Assembly: GCF_014697625.1 (NCBI RefSeq)
Contig: NZ_JACJSG010000001.1
Span: forward strand, 1 to 64,000
Origin: Anabaena azotica FACHB-119
GTDB taxonomy: Bacteria > Cyanobacteriota > Cyanobacteriia > Cyanobacteriales > Nostocaceae
Reading direction: 5' to 3'
Length of the DNA: 64,000 bases
Translations under genes and position numbers: made by a program
Part shown: one piece after another, positions 6,636-14,912 of the stretch
Numbering within the stretch: position 1 is the first letter of the stretch
Layout of the letters: the number at the start of each line of letters is the position of its first letter
Notes under the pieces: model-generated
Databases searched by the model: none
Told to the model about the DNA's origin: nothing
What the model saw: the letters and a program-made list of their open reading frames with translations, nothing else

Positions 6636-8027
6636 ATGTTAGAAGGTTCCATTCTACAACAGCTAGAAGTGTCTCATCGTCACAGCACCAGACCGATTAG
6701 ATTCGGGGTGTATTACAAAAATACTCTGGTTGCTCTTTGTCATGCTTTAGAAGACCATATATTGGCGGATGACAGTCAACCCTTGGTTATTACTGCCTTC
6801 CAACGGGGTAAGTGGTATTTACAGGAAGCCCAAAGATATGCAGATATTGCCAAGTGTAGCCGCCAAATTGCGATTATGGCAGCGCCAGATGCAGGTTTTG
6901 CAGAACATCCTACCAGCCAACTACCAAATGTGGATTTATTGGCGCTAAAGCCATCTGACCCAGTAGCACAAGAATGGCATTTGATTATCTTGTCATCAAA
7001 ATACACAGCGATGGTACTTTGTCAAGAGCTGTCTGATACTGATTATGGCGTAGGTGGACGACCGGCTTCTGATTTAGAGCGGAAGTTTTACGGGTTGTGG
7101 ACTTTTGAGCCGGAGTTGGTGAGGGAGACGGCAGAGTTAGCGATCGCACATATTCAAAAGTACAATCCAGAGTTAGCCGACAAACTACTGACTCATGACA
7201 GGGGAATTGCTAAGGGAGCGATCGCATCAGCAGATTTGAGTGCAGTTGTCTCTCGTGTAATAGATTACCTGCAAACAGGACAAGAACAATTATCAATCCC
7301 CGCAGCCCGTCACCAAGCCTTGGATAGCAACTTGGTTTCTAACGAAATTCAAGCATTTTTGCGGATGGCGCAACTGATGGATTTAGCCGATATCAAAAAT
7401 CCCAGTGCAGCCGCCGAAGTAGCAACTTTAGCTGAAACTTTGGGACAACTTTTAGATTTACCTGCATGGCAAATTAAAAGATTAAAACTCGCAGGATTGT
7501 TACACCGCATAGATCCACTACAAAAAGCCGAAAGTATTTTCACAGCTGGAAGTTACCCACAATATCAAGAATCAGCCCCTAGTTGTCCCTTGACTTGTGC
7601 TTTAGTACCAGGAGCGCAAGTATTACGCAAGATGTCAAGATTGCGGGCTGTGGCGCAAATTATTACTCATCAAACCGAGTGGTGGGATGGTACAGGTGAA
7701 CCTGCGGGTTTAGCTGGTGATGAAATTCCCCTAGAATCGAGAATTTTGGCTTTAGTGGCAGACTTTCAATGGCAAGTTAATCAAAAAAAAGCCACAAATC
7801 AAAATCGCCAAGAAATATTTGTCCAAGCCTTAGAAGAATGTCGTCAGCAATCAAACCGCTTTGACCCTAAACTGATAGATGCCCTATCTTTATTAGTCAT
7901 GGGTTTACAGCAGGGACTCGACTTACCCCTAATGACACCAAAATTTAGTACAGGTATGTGGTTACTTGATTCCCGATGGGACAGCCATAGTCAGACTAGT
8001 GAGCAGATGAGTAGTTACCCACAATGA
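6636..8027 (+). CDS. DICT sensory domain protein with degenerate HD/HD-GYP-like C-terminus
   Basis: A 463-residue soluble protein. Residues 1-165 (RPIRFGVYYKNTLVALCHAL, TAFQRGKWYLQEAQRYADIA, YTAMVLCQEL) read like a DICT sensory domain, a domain common in cyanobacterial diguanylate cyclases and two-component proteins. The C-terminal half resembles HD-GYP phosphohydrolases: LLHRIDP, ITHQTEWWDGTGEPAGLAGD and IPLESRILALVADF match the HHE..DGxGYP..IPxxARI..VAD pattern, but the first histidines and the GYP tyrosine are altered, so catalysis is doubtful. The stop overlaps the start of the pentapeptide-repeat gene by 4 bases (ATGA), so they are translationally coupled. Confidence 0.72.
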   Translation: MLEGSILQQLEVSHRHSTRPIRFGVYYKNTLVALCHALEDHILADDSQPLVITAFQRGKWYLQEAQRYADIAKCSRQIAIMAAPDAGFAEHPTSQLPNVDLLALKPSDPVAQEWHLIILSSKYTAMVLCQELSDTDYGVGGRPASDLERKFYGLWTFEPELVRETAELAIAHIQKYNPELADKLLTHDRGIAKGAIASADLSAVVSRVIDYLQTGQEQLSIPAARHQALDSNLVSNEIQAFLRMAQLMDLADIKNPSAAAEVATLAETLGQLLDLPAWQIKRLKLAGLLHRIDPLQKAESIFTAGSYPQYQESAPSCPLTCALVPGAQVLRKMSRLRAVAQIITHQTEWWDGTGEPAGLAGDEIPLESRILALVADFQWQVNQKKATNQNRQEIFVQALEECRQQSNRFDPKLIDALSLLVMGLQQGLDLPLMTPKFSTGMWLLDSRWDSHSQTSEQMSSYPQ

Positions 8028-8668
8028 ATATTGACGCAATTAAACTAGGAAAACTCAAACAACTGCCTGGAGCTAATCTAGAAGATGAAGAACTCTCCCA
8101 ACTAGATTTAAGCCGCATCAATTTGGCTGGCGCTAACCTTGTCGGTACTAATTTCTCTCGTTCTAAGCTCGAAGGCGGGCATTTAGAAGGGGCGAATTTG
8201 ATGGGTGCAACCCTGCAACAAACCGACTTGAGGGCGAACCTGATGGGAGCCAATTTGATGCAGGCAGATTTAACAGGTGCAGATTTACGCGGTAGTAATC
8301 TGCGTGGTGCTAACTTAATGGGAGCTAGACTGAGCGATGTTTCCTTGGCTGGTGCTTTTTTGAGTGGCGCTAATTTGATGAACGTCAATCTCCAAGGCGT
8401 TGACTTACGCGGTGCTGACTTGCGAGGCGTTAACCTGACTGGGGCTAACTTGAAAGGTGCAGACTTAAGCCGTGCTGATTTACAAGGCGCGTTGTTAAGT
8501 GAGGCGAATTTGGAAGAAGCCGACTTTCGGGGGGCGAATTTAGCCGGGGCAAATTTGACAGGGGCTAACCTACTTTGTGCAGAGTTAGAAGGTGCAAATT
8601 TGCAAGGTATTAACTTGGATAAAGCTTGTTGCGTCGGTACATTACTAGAAACGGGTGAATTAAAATAG
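8024..8668 (+). CDS. Pentapeptide-repeat protein
   Basis: A 214-residue protein. From about residue 15 to the end it is built of A(D/N)LxG-type five-residue repeats (ANLMG, ADLRG, ANLTG, ANLQG), which fold as a right-handed quadrilateral beta-helix. There is no signal peptide or membrane segment. Start ATG at 8024 overlaps the preceding gene by 4 bases, making a two-gene operon with the DICT sensor, so it may be a partner or effector scaffold of that sensor. The molecular role of most cyanobacterial pentapeptide proteins is unknown. Confidence 0.88.
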   Translation: MNIDAIKLGKLKQLPGANLEDEELSQLDLSRINLAGANLVGTNFSRSKLEGGHLEGANLMGATLQQTDLRANLMGANLMQADLTGADLRGSNLRGANLMGARLSDVSLAGAFLSGANLMNVNLQGVDLRGADLRGVNLTGANLKGADLSRADLQGALLSEANLEEADFRGANLAGANLTGANLLCAELEGANLQGINLDKACCVGTLLETGELK

Positions 8669-8671
8669 CTA

Positions 8672-8757
8672 ACTATGGGGATTGGTAATGGGTAATTGGT
8701 AATGGGTAATTGGTGAATTATACAACACCTAAAAACAATTACCTATTACCTAAAATA
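8672..8757. repeat. TAATGGGTAATTGG-type tandem repeat
   Basis: Short direct repeats of GGTAATGGGTAATT followed by the complementary ACAATTACCTATTACC, so the block can fold back on itself. It separates the convergent pentapeptide gene and the charged-protein gene and may act as a terminator for either. Similar GGTAATGG repeats lie at 23785-23836. Confidence 0.6.
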
Positions 8758-8763
8758 ATTTTA

Positions 8764-9036
8764 TTAGTCTTCGTCCTCGTCCTCATCCTCGTCATCATCA
8801 CGGTCTCTGCGGGAACGGCGGACATTACGAGAATATTCTTCGTCATCTTCTTCCTCGTCCTCGTCATCATCGCGGGAACTGCGGTAATTGTCAGAATATT
8901 CCTCATCTTCTTCATCATTATCACGAGAACGGCGATCGCGTCCCTGACGTTCCCGGTAACGAGAGTCTTCCTCACGTTCTTCGTTTCTGGAACCACCAAT
9001 AAAATCTTTAGCTTTGCGGAAAAAGTTATCTACCAT
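8764..9036 (-). CDS. Highly charged, disordered protein with amphipathic N-terminus
   Basis: A 90-residue protein. It opens with MVDNFFRKAKDFIGG, a likely short amphipathic helix, and the rest is a polyampholyte of Arg/Ser blocks alternating with Asp/Glu runs, ending in a (DE)n tail. AGGAG seven bases before ATG 9036 supports the start; TTG six bases upstream is less likely. The tail is encoded by a TCGTCC-type microsatellite, so its length may vary between strains. The opposite strand is also open but reads as a valine-rich shadow. No function is recognised; a membrane-surface or RNA-binding role is only a guess. Confidence 0.65.
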   Translation of the reverse strand: MVDNFFRKAKDFIGGSRNEEREEDSRYRERQGRDRRSRDNDEEDEEYSDNYRSSRDDDEDEEEDDEEYSRNVRRSRRDRDDDEDEDEDED

Positions 9037-9237
9037 AATCAATCTCCTGCTTGCGGTGTTTTAATATCAAATCTCAAAGTAGTAAAAACATTGTCGTTTT
9101 ATAGGCAAATAAATCTGCCTGTGCTTGACAACAGTACAAAAGCTTTCACTTTATATAATGAGCCGATTTGTTAGATATTCCGTCCTACCTTTGAGGGACA
9201 TTATGAAAATAAGCCAATGCCTTAATTCGGTAAGATT

Positions 9238-9386
9238 AGGACTTACGCATGAAAACGAAAAATCAAGGGTTTTGGCAAGGGTACAGGGGTATAGGGGTGT
9301 AGGGGTGTAAAAGCGCTAAACCTATACCCCTATACCCTTACACCCTTACACCCTGTCTCGACAGATAACTTCAGTGCGTAAGTCCT
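9238..9386. repeat. Miniature element with AGGACTTACGCA termini
   Basis: About 149 bases bounded by AGGACTTACGCA at the left and its complement TGCGTAAGTCCT at the right. Inside is a long fold-back: GGGTATAGGGGTGTAGGGG pairs with CCTATACCCCTATACCC. It is non-coding and lies just upstream of the Uma2 gene. Related termini are at 12215, 21938-22060, 29034 and 49466. Confidence 0.75.
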
Positions 9387-9422
9387 GAAGATATGCTTAG
9401 GTTAGAGCTTCAGGCGATCGCT

Positions 9423-10121
9423 ATGGTGAAAACACCCCCACAAAATCCCACAATTCCTCAACTGGAAAACGGCGACAAACTCACCCGCTATGAATTTGAG
9501 CGTCGCTACAATGCTACGCCTAATGTCAGAAAAGCTGAATTAATCGAAGGAATTGTTTATGTCGCATCTGCTACTGTGCGTTTTAAAAGTCATAGTCAAC
9601 CACATGGTTGGATGGCTGGCTGGGTAGGTACTTACGCCGCAGCTACACCTTCTGTATCTTCAGGAGTGAAAACAACTGTACGCCTAGACTTGGATAACGA
9701 ACTTCAACCAGATGTTATTTTACTCATTGACCAAGTAGCAGGCGGACAAGCAAGAGTAAGTGACGATGATTACATCGAAGGTGCGCCGGAGTTAGTTGTA
9801 GAAATTGCTGCTAGTAGTGTAGCGATTGACCTTCACGCTAAAAAACAAGCTTACCGCCGTAATGGAGTTAAAGAATATATCGTTTGGCAGGTTCTTGATC
9901 AGAAATTCACTTGGTTTTATCTTGAACAAGGTGAGTATTTAAAGTTAGAGCCTGACGTTGATGGAATTATGCGAAGTCGCGTTTTTCCTGGCTTGTGGTT
10001 AGCAGTTGACGAGTTATTAGCAGGAAATAAGCAGGCTGTGGTTAATGTTTTACAAACAGGTTTGCAGTCTCCTGAACATGGGGCTTTTGTTCAGATGTTA
10101 GTATCGGAAAATAATTCTTAA
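9423..10121 (+). CDS. Uma2-family (DUF820) restriction-endonuclease-like protein
   Basis: A 232-residue protein with the cyanobacterially expanded Uma2 fold: an N-terminal helix TRYEFERRYNA, the KAELIEGIVY strand, LQPDVILL, PELVVEIAASS and KKQAYRRNGVKEYIVW, which together make the PD-(D/E)XK-like core (Asp of QPD, Glu of VVEI, Lys of the following helix). Family members are very numerous in cyanobacteria and of unknown biological role. The frame also allows ATG at 9393, ten codons upstream; I prefer 9423 because the extra residues are unlike the family. A repeat element ends 6 bases before the longer version. Confidence 0.82.
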   Translation: MVKTPPQNPTIPQLENGDKLTRYEFERRYNATPNVRKAELIEGIVYVASATVRFKSHSQPHGWMAGWVGTYAAATPSVSSGVKTTVRLDLDNELQPDVILLIDQVAGGQARVSDDDYIEGAPELVVEIAASSVAIDLHAKKQAYRRNGVKEYIVWQVLDQKFTWFYLEQGEYLKLEPDVDGIMRSRVFPGLWLAVDELLAGNKQAVVNVLQTGLQSPEHGAFVQMLVSENNS

Positions 10122-10267
10122 TACGCTACAGGAACCAACGTCATGATATAAAACTGCGATCGCCACTGAGTTTTGCTCCCGTCTCACTGCCCATACAAAA
10201 AGAAGTAGCTAACGCCTTTACATTATACGATTTAGCTTTAATTTAGTCCTTCTACTGATTAACTTGG

Positions 10268-10894
10268 CTAAATTGGACTTGATTCATCATTAATTAAAGG
10301 ATTAATCACTATCTCGTTAGCACCTCCATCAGCTTTACGCGCCCGAATAGCTGGGCGAGAACGTTTATATCCTGCTCTTTCTGCCTTTTGATGTTCGTAG
10401 TCAATTAGTCTGCCATAATATGGATGTTTACTTAAATTCATCGATAAGAAAATATGCTGGCGGATATTGCCAAAACCTTTGCGGTTAAAAAATTTAACTG
10501 CTGGTATGTTGGTGGGGTCAGTATCTACTAGCATAAATCGCGCCCCATCTTCAATCATGCGGGCGACTACTTTATCAACCAATTTATCAGCAACTCCCTG
10601 ACGTTGGAATTTAGGATTAACTCCCAGCCATAAAATATAGCCATAAGTCCAAGATGCTTTAGTAATAATAGTCCCTAAAATGAATCCTGCTAGTTCTCCA
10701 TCTGTCTCAGCAACTAAACAGTATTCGGGGTCTGTGTTATAGAGTCCAATTACTTCCCATTCATCCCAAGTACGGTAAAGATAAGGATATAAATCACTGG
10801 TAAATAATTCTTCTCCTAAATGATACACAGGGGCAATATCATCTATTCTTAATTCTCGCACATAGATAGGGTTAATTTCATCAAAGTCTGTCAT
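10268..10894 (-). CDS. GNAT-family N-acetyltransferase
   Basis: A 208-residue enzyme of the GCN5-related acetyltransferase family. The acetyl-CoA-binding motif A is LGVNPKFQRQGVADKLVD (pattern Q/RxxGxG/A), preceded by the central strands ECYLVAE-like YCLVAETDGELAGFILG and followed by NIPAVKFFNRKGFG, the usual motif B. This arrangement is like RimI-type protein acetyltransferases. The last 50 residues are a basic, probably flexible extension. The substrate cannot be told from sequence. It is followed upstream on the same strand by an unknown membrane protein with 36 bases between. Confidence 0.85.
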   Translation of the reverse strand: MTDFDEINPIYVRELRIDDIAPVYHLGEELFTSDLYPYLYRTWDEWEVIGLYNTDPEYCLVAETDGELAGFILGTIITKASWTYGYILWLGVNPKFQRQGVADKLVDKVVARMIEDGARFMLVDTDPTNIPAVKFFNRKGFGNIRQHIFLSMNLSKHPYYGRLIDYEHQKAERAGYKRSRPAIRARKADGGANEIVINPLINDESSPI

Positions 10895-10930
10895 ATATTT
10901 TAAAAGTTAAATTTTTAATTTTTTATACAT

Positions 10931-11365
10931 TTATTTTTGAAAGTTTTGGTATGTAGCTGCTAAAGGAATTGCATAAAATACCAAAAATGCTACATTGAAG
11001 ACGGCATTTTGCCAAAAGCCAGATGATACAGAAAAAGAACTATCTATGGTGAACCAAACAAGTATTGATGCTGTCATGGCGAACCATCCTTCAATTTCTC
11101 CACGACGAAATGGTTTTAAAAGGATGTAAAGTAAAGCCACAGTCCAACCAACCATGATAGCGCCAAGAAGTCCATACAAAAATTTAATATATGAATATTC
11201 CGCTTCACCAAAGGTATTATGTGTGGGAATGGTTGAAGCAAACATTGCATCAAAATACTGCTGCATGAAATCTGGTGTGATAATTAAGCTGAGGCTGAAG
11301 AGAATTCCGGCACAGGTGACAATAATTAGCCAGTACCACCAGAAACGAAACCATGAGTTGAGCAT
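10931..11365 (-). CDS. Hypothetical membrane protein with about four helices
   Basis: A 144-residue protein with hydrophobic segments near residues 8-30, 60-85, 92-110 and 118-138, and a Trp-rich N-terminus (WFRFWWYWL). A short charged loop KPFRRGEIEG separates helices two and three. I do not recognise the family. It lies 21 bases after the RecB-like nuclease gene and 36 before the GNAT gene on the same strand, so the three may be co-transcribed. Confidence 0.7.
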   Translation of the reverse strand: MLNSWFRFWWYWLIIVTCAGILFSLSLIITPDFMQQYFDAMFASTIPTHNTFGEAEYSYIKFLYGLLGAIMVGWTVALLYILLKPFRRGEIEGWFAMTASILVWFTIDSSFSVSSGFWQNAVFNVAFLVFYAIPLAATYQNFQK

Positions 11366-11386
11366 TTAATTTATATTCCTCAATTG

Positions 11387-12187
11387 TTACAATGATATTT
11401 CTTGAATTGCTTCAAGGCTGGGGAGGGTGTTGCTAGTTGATTCTTCTGTTGTTGGGGTGCGATCGCACTTTTGAGCAAATTGGCAATAATCACAGGCTTT
11501 ACTATTTTCTGGTACTTGGGGGAATAACTCTCCAAGTTGATAGTTATTTAGCCAAATTGTTAATTGATTTAAGAGTTCATTAAGTTTTTTTTCTGTTTGC
11601 TTGTGTAAGCTATCGCTATAAGTAAACTGAATATTTTGTGGTTTGCCTTGGGATTGAACAAACCAATAATTCATAGAAATATTTTCCGGTAAGTATTCGC
11701 TAGTTTCAGCTAACACATACATATATAAGCGTGTTTGCCAGTTTTTCGATAGCTGGCGTTTGTCTGGTGGCTTGGGATATGTTTTCCAGTCTAAAATTTG
11801 GGCTTTGTGGTTATCGGCAATTAATAAATCATAGATAACTGTGAGCAAATAGTCTTGAACTTGCAGGGTGCGATAGTGTTCACTTTCACGGAAAGTTTCC
11901 CTATCAGTTGCAAGTGTGAGAATTTCTGGTGCTGCATTCGCAAAAGCAGACATCCAACTTTGCAGTTGCGGATCAGTCTGTAAAAAACTATTAATTGGCA
12001 AACCCATTTCCCTTTGCTGCATCAGCAGGTGGAAACGACTACCTAAAGTTTGTCGTTCCTCATGTTCAGGATTTGCAGGGGAGTTGAGTTGTTCTAGGTA
12101 GGCTTGTTGAAATTTACGCGGACAGGTTTCGAGTAAATTCAAATGTCCTTGGGACAGTCGCAATAATTGAGTGTGAGTTGTCAGCAT
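11387..12187 (-). CDS. RecB-like PD-(D/E)XK nuclease with Fe-S cysteines
   Basis: A 266-residue single-domain nuclease of the RecB/Cas4-type PD-(D/E)XK group. Visible motifs are His53 in RFHLLMQ, Asp120 in VIYDLLI, Asp133-x-Lys135 in ILDWKT and Gln151 with Tyr155 in QTRLYMY. Cys22 (ETCPRKF) and the C-terminal C232-x-x-C235-x5-C241 form the four-cysteine [4Fe-4S] site found in AddB, Cas4 and related nucleases. No helicase or cas genes are nearby, so it is a stand-alone enzyme, probably in DNA repair or defence. Confidence 0.8.
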   Translation of the reverse strand: MLTTHTQLLRLSQGHLNLLETCPRKFQQAYLEQLNSPANPEHEERQTLGSRFHLLMQQREMGLPINSFLQTDPQLQSWMSAFANAAPEILTLATDRETFRESEHYRTLQVQDYLLTVIYDLLIADNHKAQILDWKTYPKPPDKRQLSKNWQTRLYMYVLAETSEYLPENISMNYWFVQSQGKPQNIQFTYSDSLHKQTEKKLNELLNQLTIWLNNYQLGELFPQVPENSKACDYCQFAQKCDRTPTTEESTSNTLPSLEAIQEISL

Positions 12188-12214
12188 TCTTTTATTTTAC
12201 GAGCGATCGCCTAT

Positions 12215-12226
12215 AGGACTCACGCA
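12215..12226. repeat. Left terminus of the AGGACTTACGCA repeat family
   Basis: AGGACTCACGCA, one base different from the family terminus, followed by a GGGTATAGGGG tract as in the copy at 9238. No right terminus is found, so it is a partial copy. Confidence 0.45.
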
Positions 12227-12291
12227 CCAAGATTATCTGTTGAGATTGGGTATAGGGGTTTAAGGGTATAGGGGTGTAAGGAGTAAATAAT

Positions 12292-12350
12292 AACTGTTGA
12301 CTGTTGACTATTGACTGTTGACTATTGACTATTGACTATTGACTGTTGAC
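12292..12350. repeat. Heptamer STRR (TTGACTA/TTGACTG)
   Basis: About eight tandem TTGACTG/TTGACTA heptamers between convergently spaced genes. Such short tandemly repeated sequences are characteristic of heterocystous cyanobacterial genomes. Confidence 0.85.
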
Positions 12351-12354
12351 AAAT

Positions 12355-12405
12355 AAAAGGTGAAAGGAATGAATCTTGCCTTGTGATCCACTCTTTCACC
12401 TTTTT
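12355..12405. terminator. Probable bidirectional terminator
   Basis: Inverted arms AAAAGGTGAAAG and CTTTCACCTTTTT with a 24-base loop, ending in a T-run on the plus strand and in TTTTATTTG on the minus strand. It sits just past the stop of the small membrane gene at 12419-12622. Confidence 0.6.
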
Positions 12406-12418
12406 ATGTACCTGATGC

Positions 12419-12622
12419 TTATTTTATGTTAGCCTTTGCGTCCCTCACTGCGGCAAGAAAAAATAATCCAGTCAGAGGAATACTCAAACCAAGGATAATC
12501 GCCGTTGTTTGGAAGCCTAAATTTGGGTCTCCGTAACTGAGTTCAAAAACTGAACCAACAGCTGCGATCGCTGTTATACAAGAGCCAGCTAGAAATAATC
12601 CGCTTTTTGGAGTTAAATACAC
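12419..12622 (-). CDS. Small two-helix membrane protein
   Basis: A 67-residue protein with two membrane segments, about residues 8-26 (LFLAGSCITAIAAVGSVFEL) and 38-58 (TTAIILGLSIPLTGLFFLAA), joined by a loop SYGDPNLGFQ, and a short charged tail. It follows the peptide deformylase gene with only 11 bases between, so probably the same operon. Function is unknown; proteins of this size and layout are common in cyanobacteria. Confidence 0.65.
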   Translation of the reverse strand: MYLTPKSGLFLAGSCITAIAAVGSVFELSYGDPNLGFQTTAIILGLSIPLTGLFFLAAVRDAKANIK

Positions 12623-12633
12623 TACTAGTCCAC

Positions 12634-13197
12634 CTATGCTACTGGTTTCACAGCTTGATACGAGAAGCCATTTTTAGATAACTCCTGTGCCAAAGTCAAG
12701 GAATTATCTACACGGTCTACAAAGACTACACCGTTGAGGTGATCCATCTCGTGTTGAATACAGCGTCCCAGCAAGTCGCCAGCTTTTAATGTTTGAGGAC
12801 GACCATTTTCATCTTTATAGGCAATTTCTACAAATTCGGGGCGTTTGACATCCATATAAACCCCTGGAATGCTCAAACAGCCTTCTTGCTCCGTACATAT
12901 TTCCCTGCTTACCTGTTTAATGGTGGGGTTGATTAATACCAGTGGCGGCTTCGCTGGGTTATCCGGTTCGCAATCAATCACAATTAGTTGTTTATTAACG
13001 CCTACTTGGGGTGCAGCCAAACCAATACCATCACTGCTGTACATGGTTTGCAGCATATCGCGGATTAATTGCCGAATCTCATCGTCTACTTTCGTGATCC
13101 GCTTTGCTGGTTGACGCAACGCGCGATCGCCTAAATAGTGGAGTTGCAAAGGCGGATTTTTTAACTTTTTTTTCTCAACAGCAATTTCAGAAGGCAT
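12634..13197 (-). CDS. def: Peptide deformylase
   Basis: A 187-residue peptide deformylase, which removes the formyl group from the N-terminal methionine of new proteins. All three signature motifs are present: GIGLAAPQVG (57-66), EGCLS (105-109, metal ligand Cys107) and QHEMDH (metal ligands His149 and His153, catalytic Glu150). Length is usual for type 1B enzymes of plastid and cyanobacterial origin. The first 15 residues (KKKLKNPP) are a basic extension. Confidence 0.97.
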   Translation of the reverse strand: MPSEIAVEKKKLKNPPLQLHYLGDRALRQPAKRITKVDDEIRQLIRDMLQTMYSSDGIGLAAPQVGVNKQLIVIDCEPDNPAKPPLVLINPTIKQVSREICTEQEGCLSIPGVYMDVKRPEFVEIAYKDENGRPQTLKAGDLLGRCIQHEMDHLNGVVFVDRVDNSLTLAQELSKNGFSYQAVKPVA

Positions 13198-13264
13198 GAC
13201 TTTAGACGGCTAGATTGTGCAAATTTCCTAGTAACTTAATTCTATCAATTTAGTCATTACTCAG

Positions 13265-13396
13265 TTGACAGGTGACAGGTGACAGGTGACAGTTTTTACT
13301 CCCTCATCTCCCTCATCCCCCCAGTCCCCAATCCCCAATCCCCAGTCCCCAGTCCCCAATCCCCAATCCCCAATCCCCAATCCCCAATCCCCAGTC
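13265..13396. repeat. TGACAGG and CCCCAATC tandem repeats
   Basis: Four TGACAGG heptamers (13265-13292) followed by many CCCCAATC/CCCCAGTC octamer-like units (about 13319-13396) running up to the stop of the response-regulator kinase. Noncoding STRR-type repeats. Confidence 0.85.
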
Positions 13397-13397
13397 C

Positions 13398-14891
13398 CTA
13401 AAAATTTAAAGGTAAAGTGATAGTAAATGTAGTCCCAACGCCTTCTTGAGAGGTAAAAGAAATTTGTCCATTGTGGGCTTCAACGCATCTTTTGACTATT
13501 ACCAAACCTAAGCCTGTACCTTGAATCGATTGGGAATTGGAAGCTCGATAAAATGACTTAAATAAATGGGATTGGTCTGCTTCAGGAATACCAATGCCTT
13601 CATCTTGAATCTGAAAAATTGCTACGCCTTGAATTTGATCACAAGTTAATTCAAACCTAATAGTTTCTTTGCAGGGAGAATACTTGATAGAGTTAGAAAG
13701 TAAATTTACAAGTATGTAATGTAATAGTCGCTCATCCATCAAGGCATCTGTGTTCTCGCTGTGACAAGTAAAAATGATTTCATGTCCGCTAATTTCTCCA
13801 ATGGTGAAGCCTTCTATTAACTCTTGACAAAATTCTTGCAAATTTAAGGGTGCTGGATGGCATTCAACTTTTCCTGCTTCTGATTTACCTATAAACAGCA
13901 CGTCTTCCATGAGTAACTTCATGGATTGCACAGCACCTTTAATTCTTTTAATATATGTATTTCTCTTAGCTTCTGTTAAATTTCCCCCGTGCAGTTCTAT
14001 CAGTTCTATGGCTGTTTGAATTACACTTAGGGGATTACGAAATTCGTGGGAAACAGTGGAGATAAATAAAGATTTTAAATTGTTTAGTTCACGTTCTTTT
14101 TGCAGTGCTTGTTCTAATAGTTCTGTTTGTCGCCGTTCGCTCAGATCCCAAAAAACGATTACTACCCCGTTTATTTGGTTAGGTACTGCCATAATAGGAG
14201 AAGCACTATCCCCAATTGGTACTCTTCTACCATCTCTAGTAATTAAAGATGTGTATTCTTGTAAATAGACAACTTTCTGTTCTCTCAGAACTTTGATGAC
14301 TGGGTTTTCTATAGTGGTTTCTGTGACTTCATCGACTAGATAAAAAATTTGGGATATGTCACGTCCTAAAGCATCTGCTTGATGCCAGCCTGTCAGCGTC
14401 TCGGCGGCGGGATTCATAAATGTCACATTGCCAGTATCATCAGTAGCAATAACTGCATCACTAATCGAATTTAATAGCGTTGCTAGGCGATCGCGATTTT
14501 CTTTGATATCACGTTCTAGGCGATGCTTGAGCAAACCCATTTCTACGGCAATACGTAAATCTTTGGAAGTAAACGGTTTAATAATATACCCAAAAGGTTG
14601 CGTTAATTTCGCCCGTTGTAGGGTATTGTCATCACCATAAGCTGTTAAAAAGATGACAGGAATATCTAAATGCTCCCGGATATAACTGGCAGTTGTGATC
14701 CCATCCATTTCACCTTTGAGGATAATATCCATAAAGACTAATTCTGGTTTAGCCTCTAATGCTTTAGCGATCGCCACTCTCCCAGAGGAAGCTGTACCTA
14801 TAACACTGTATCCCAATTGATTCAGTTGACTAGCAATAGTTCTAGCTACAATCACTTCATCTTCAACAACTAAAATTTTGACTTGCTCCAT
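13398..14891 (-). CDS. Response regulator-PAS-histidine kinase
   Basis: A 497-residue signalling protein. An N-terminal receiver domain (residues 1-120; ILVVEDE, phospho-acceptor Asp55 in LVFMDIIL, Lys105 in IIKPF) is followed by a PAS domain (about 135-250) and a transmitter: HisKA with His282 in [13 protein letters not shown], and HATPase_c with [18 protein letters not shown] and GTGLGL. There is no membrane segment. The gene follows the large sensor kinase by 21 bases, so the two likely form a relay in which the upstream photoreceptor-like kinase phosphorylates this receiver. I chose ATG at 14891; the frame also runs to a TTG at 14912. Confidence 0.88.
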   Translation of the reverse strand: MEQVKILVVEDEVIVARTIASQLNQLGYSVIGTASSGRVAIAKALEAKPELVFMDIILKGEMDGITTASYIREHLDIPVIFLTAYGDDNTLQRAKLTQPFGYIIKPFTSKDLRIAVEMGLLKHRLERDIKENRDRLATLLNSISDAVIATDDTGNVTFMNPAAETLTGWHQADALGRDISQIFYLVDEVTETTIENPVIKVLREQKVVYLQEYTSLITRDGRRVPIGDSASPIMAVPNQINGVVIVFWDLSERRQTELLEQALQKERELNNLKSLFISTVSHEFRNPLSVIQTAIELIELHGGNLTEAKRNTYIKRIKGAVQSMKLLMEDVLFIGKSEAGKVECHPAPLNLQEFCQELIEGFTIGEISGHEIIFTCHSENTDALMDERLLHYILVNLLSNSIKYSPCKETIRFELTCDQIQGVAIFQIQDEGIGIPEADQSHLFKSFYRASNSQSIQGTGLGLVIVKRCVEAHNGQISFTSQEGVGTTFTITLPLNF

Positions 14892-14912
14892 TGTTAATTT
14901 ACGATTGCCCAA

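Noticed and set aside
8710..9174. A 154-codon plus-strand frame rich in Val, Ile and Leu
   Set aside because: It is the complement of the acidic/basic repeat of the gene at 8764-9036. The minus-strand gene has AGGAG and a well-formed N-terminus, so the hydrophobic frame is a shadow.
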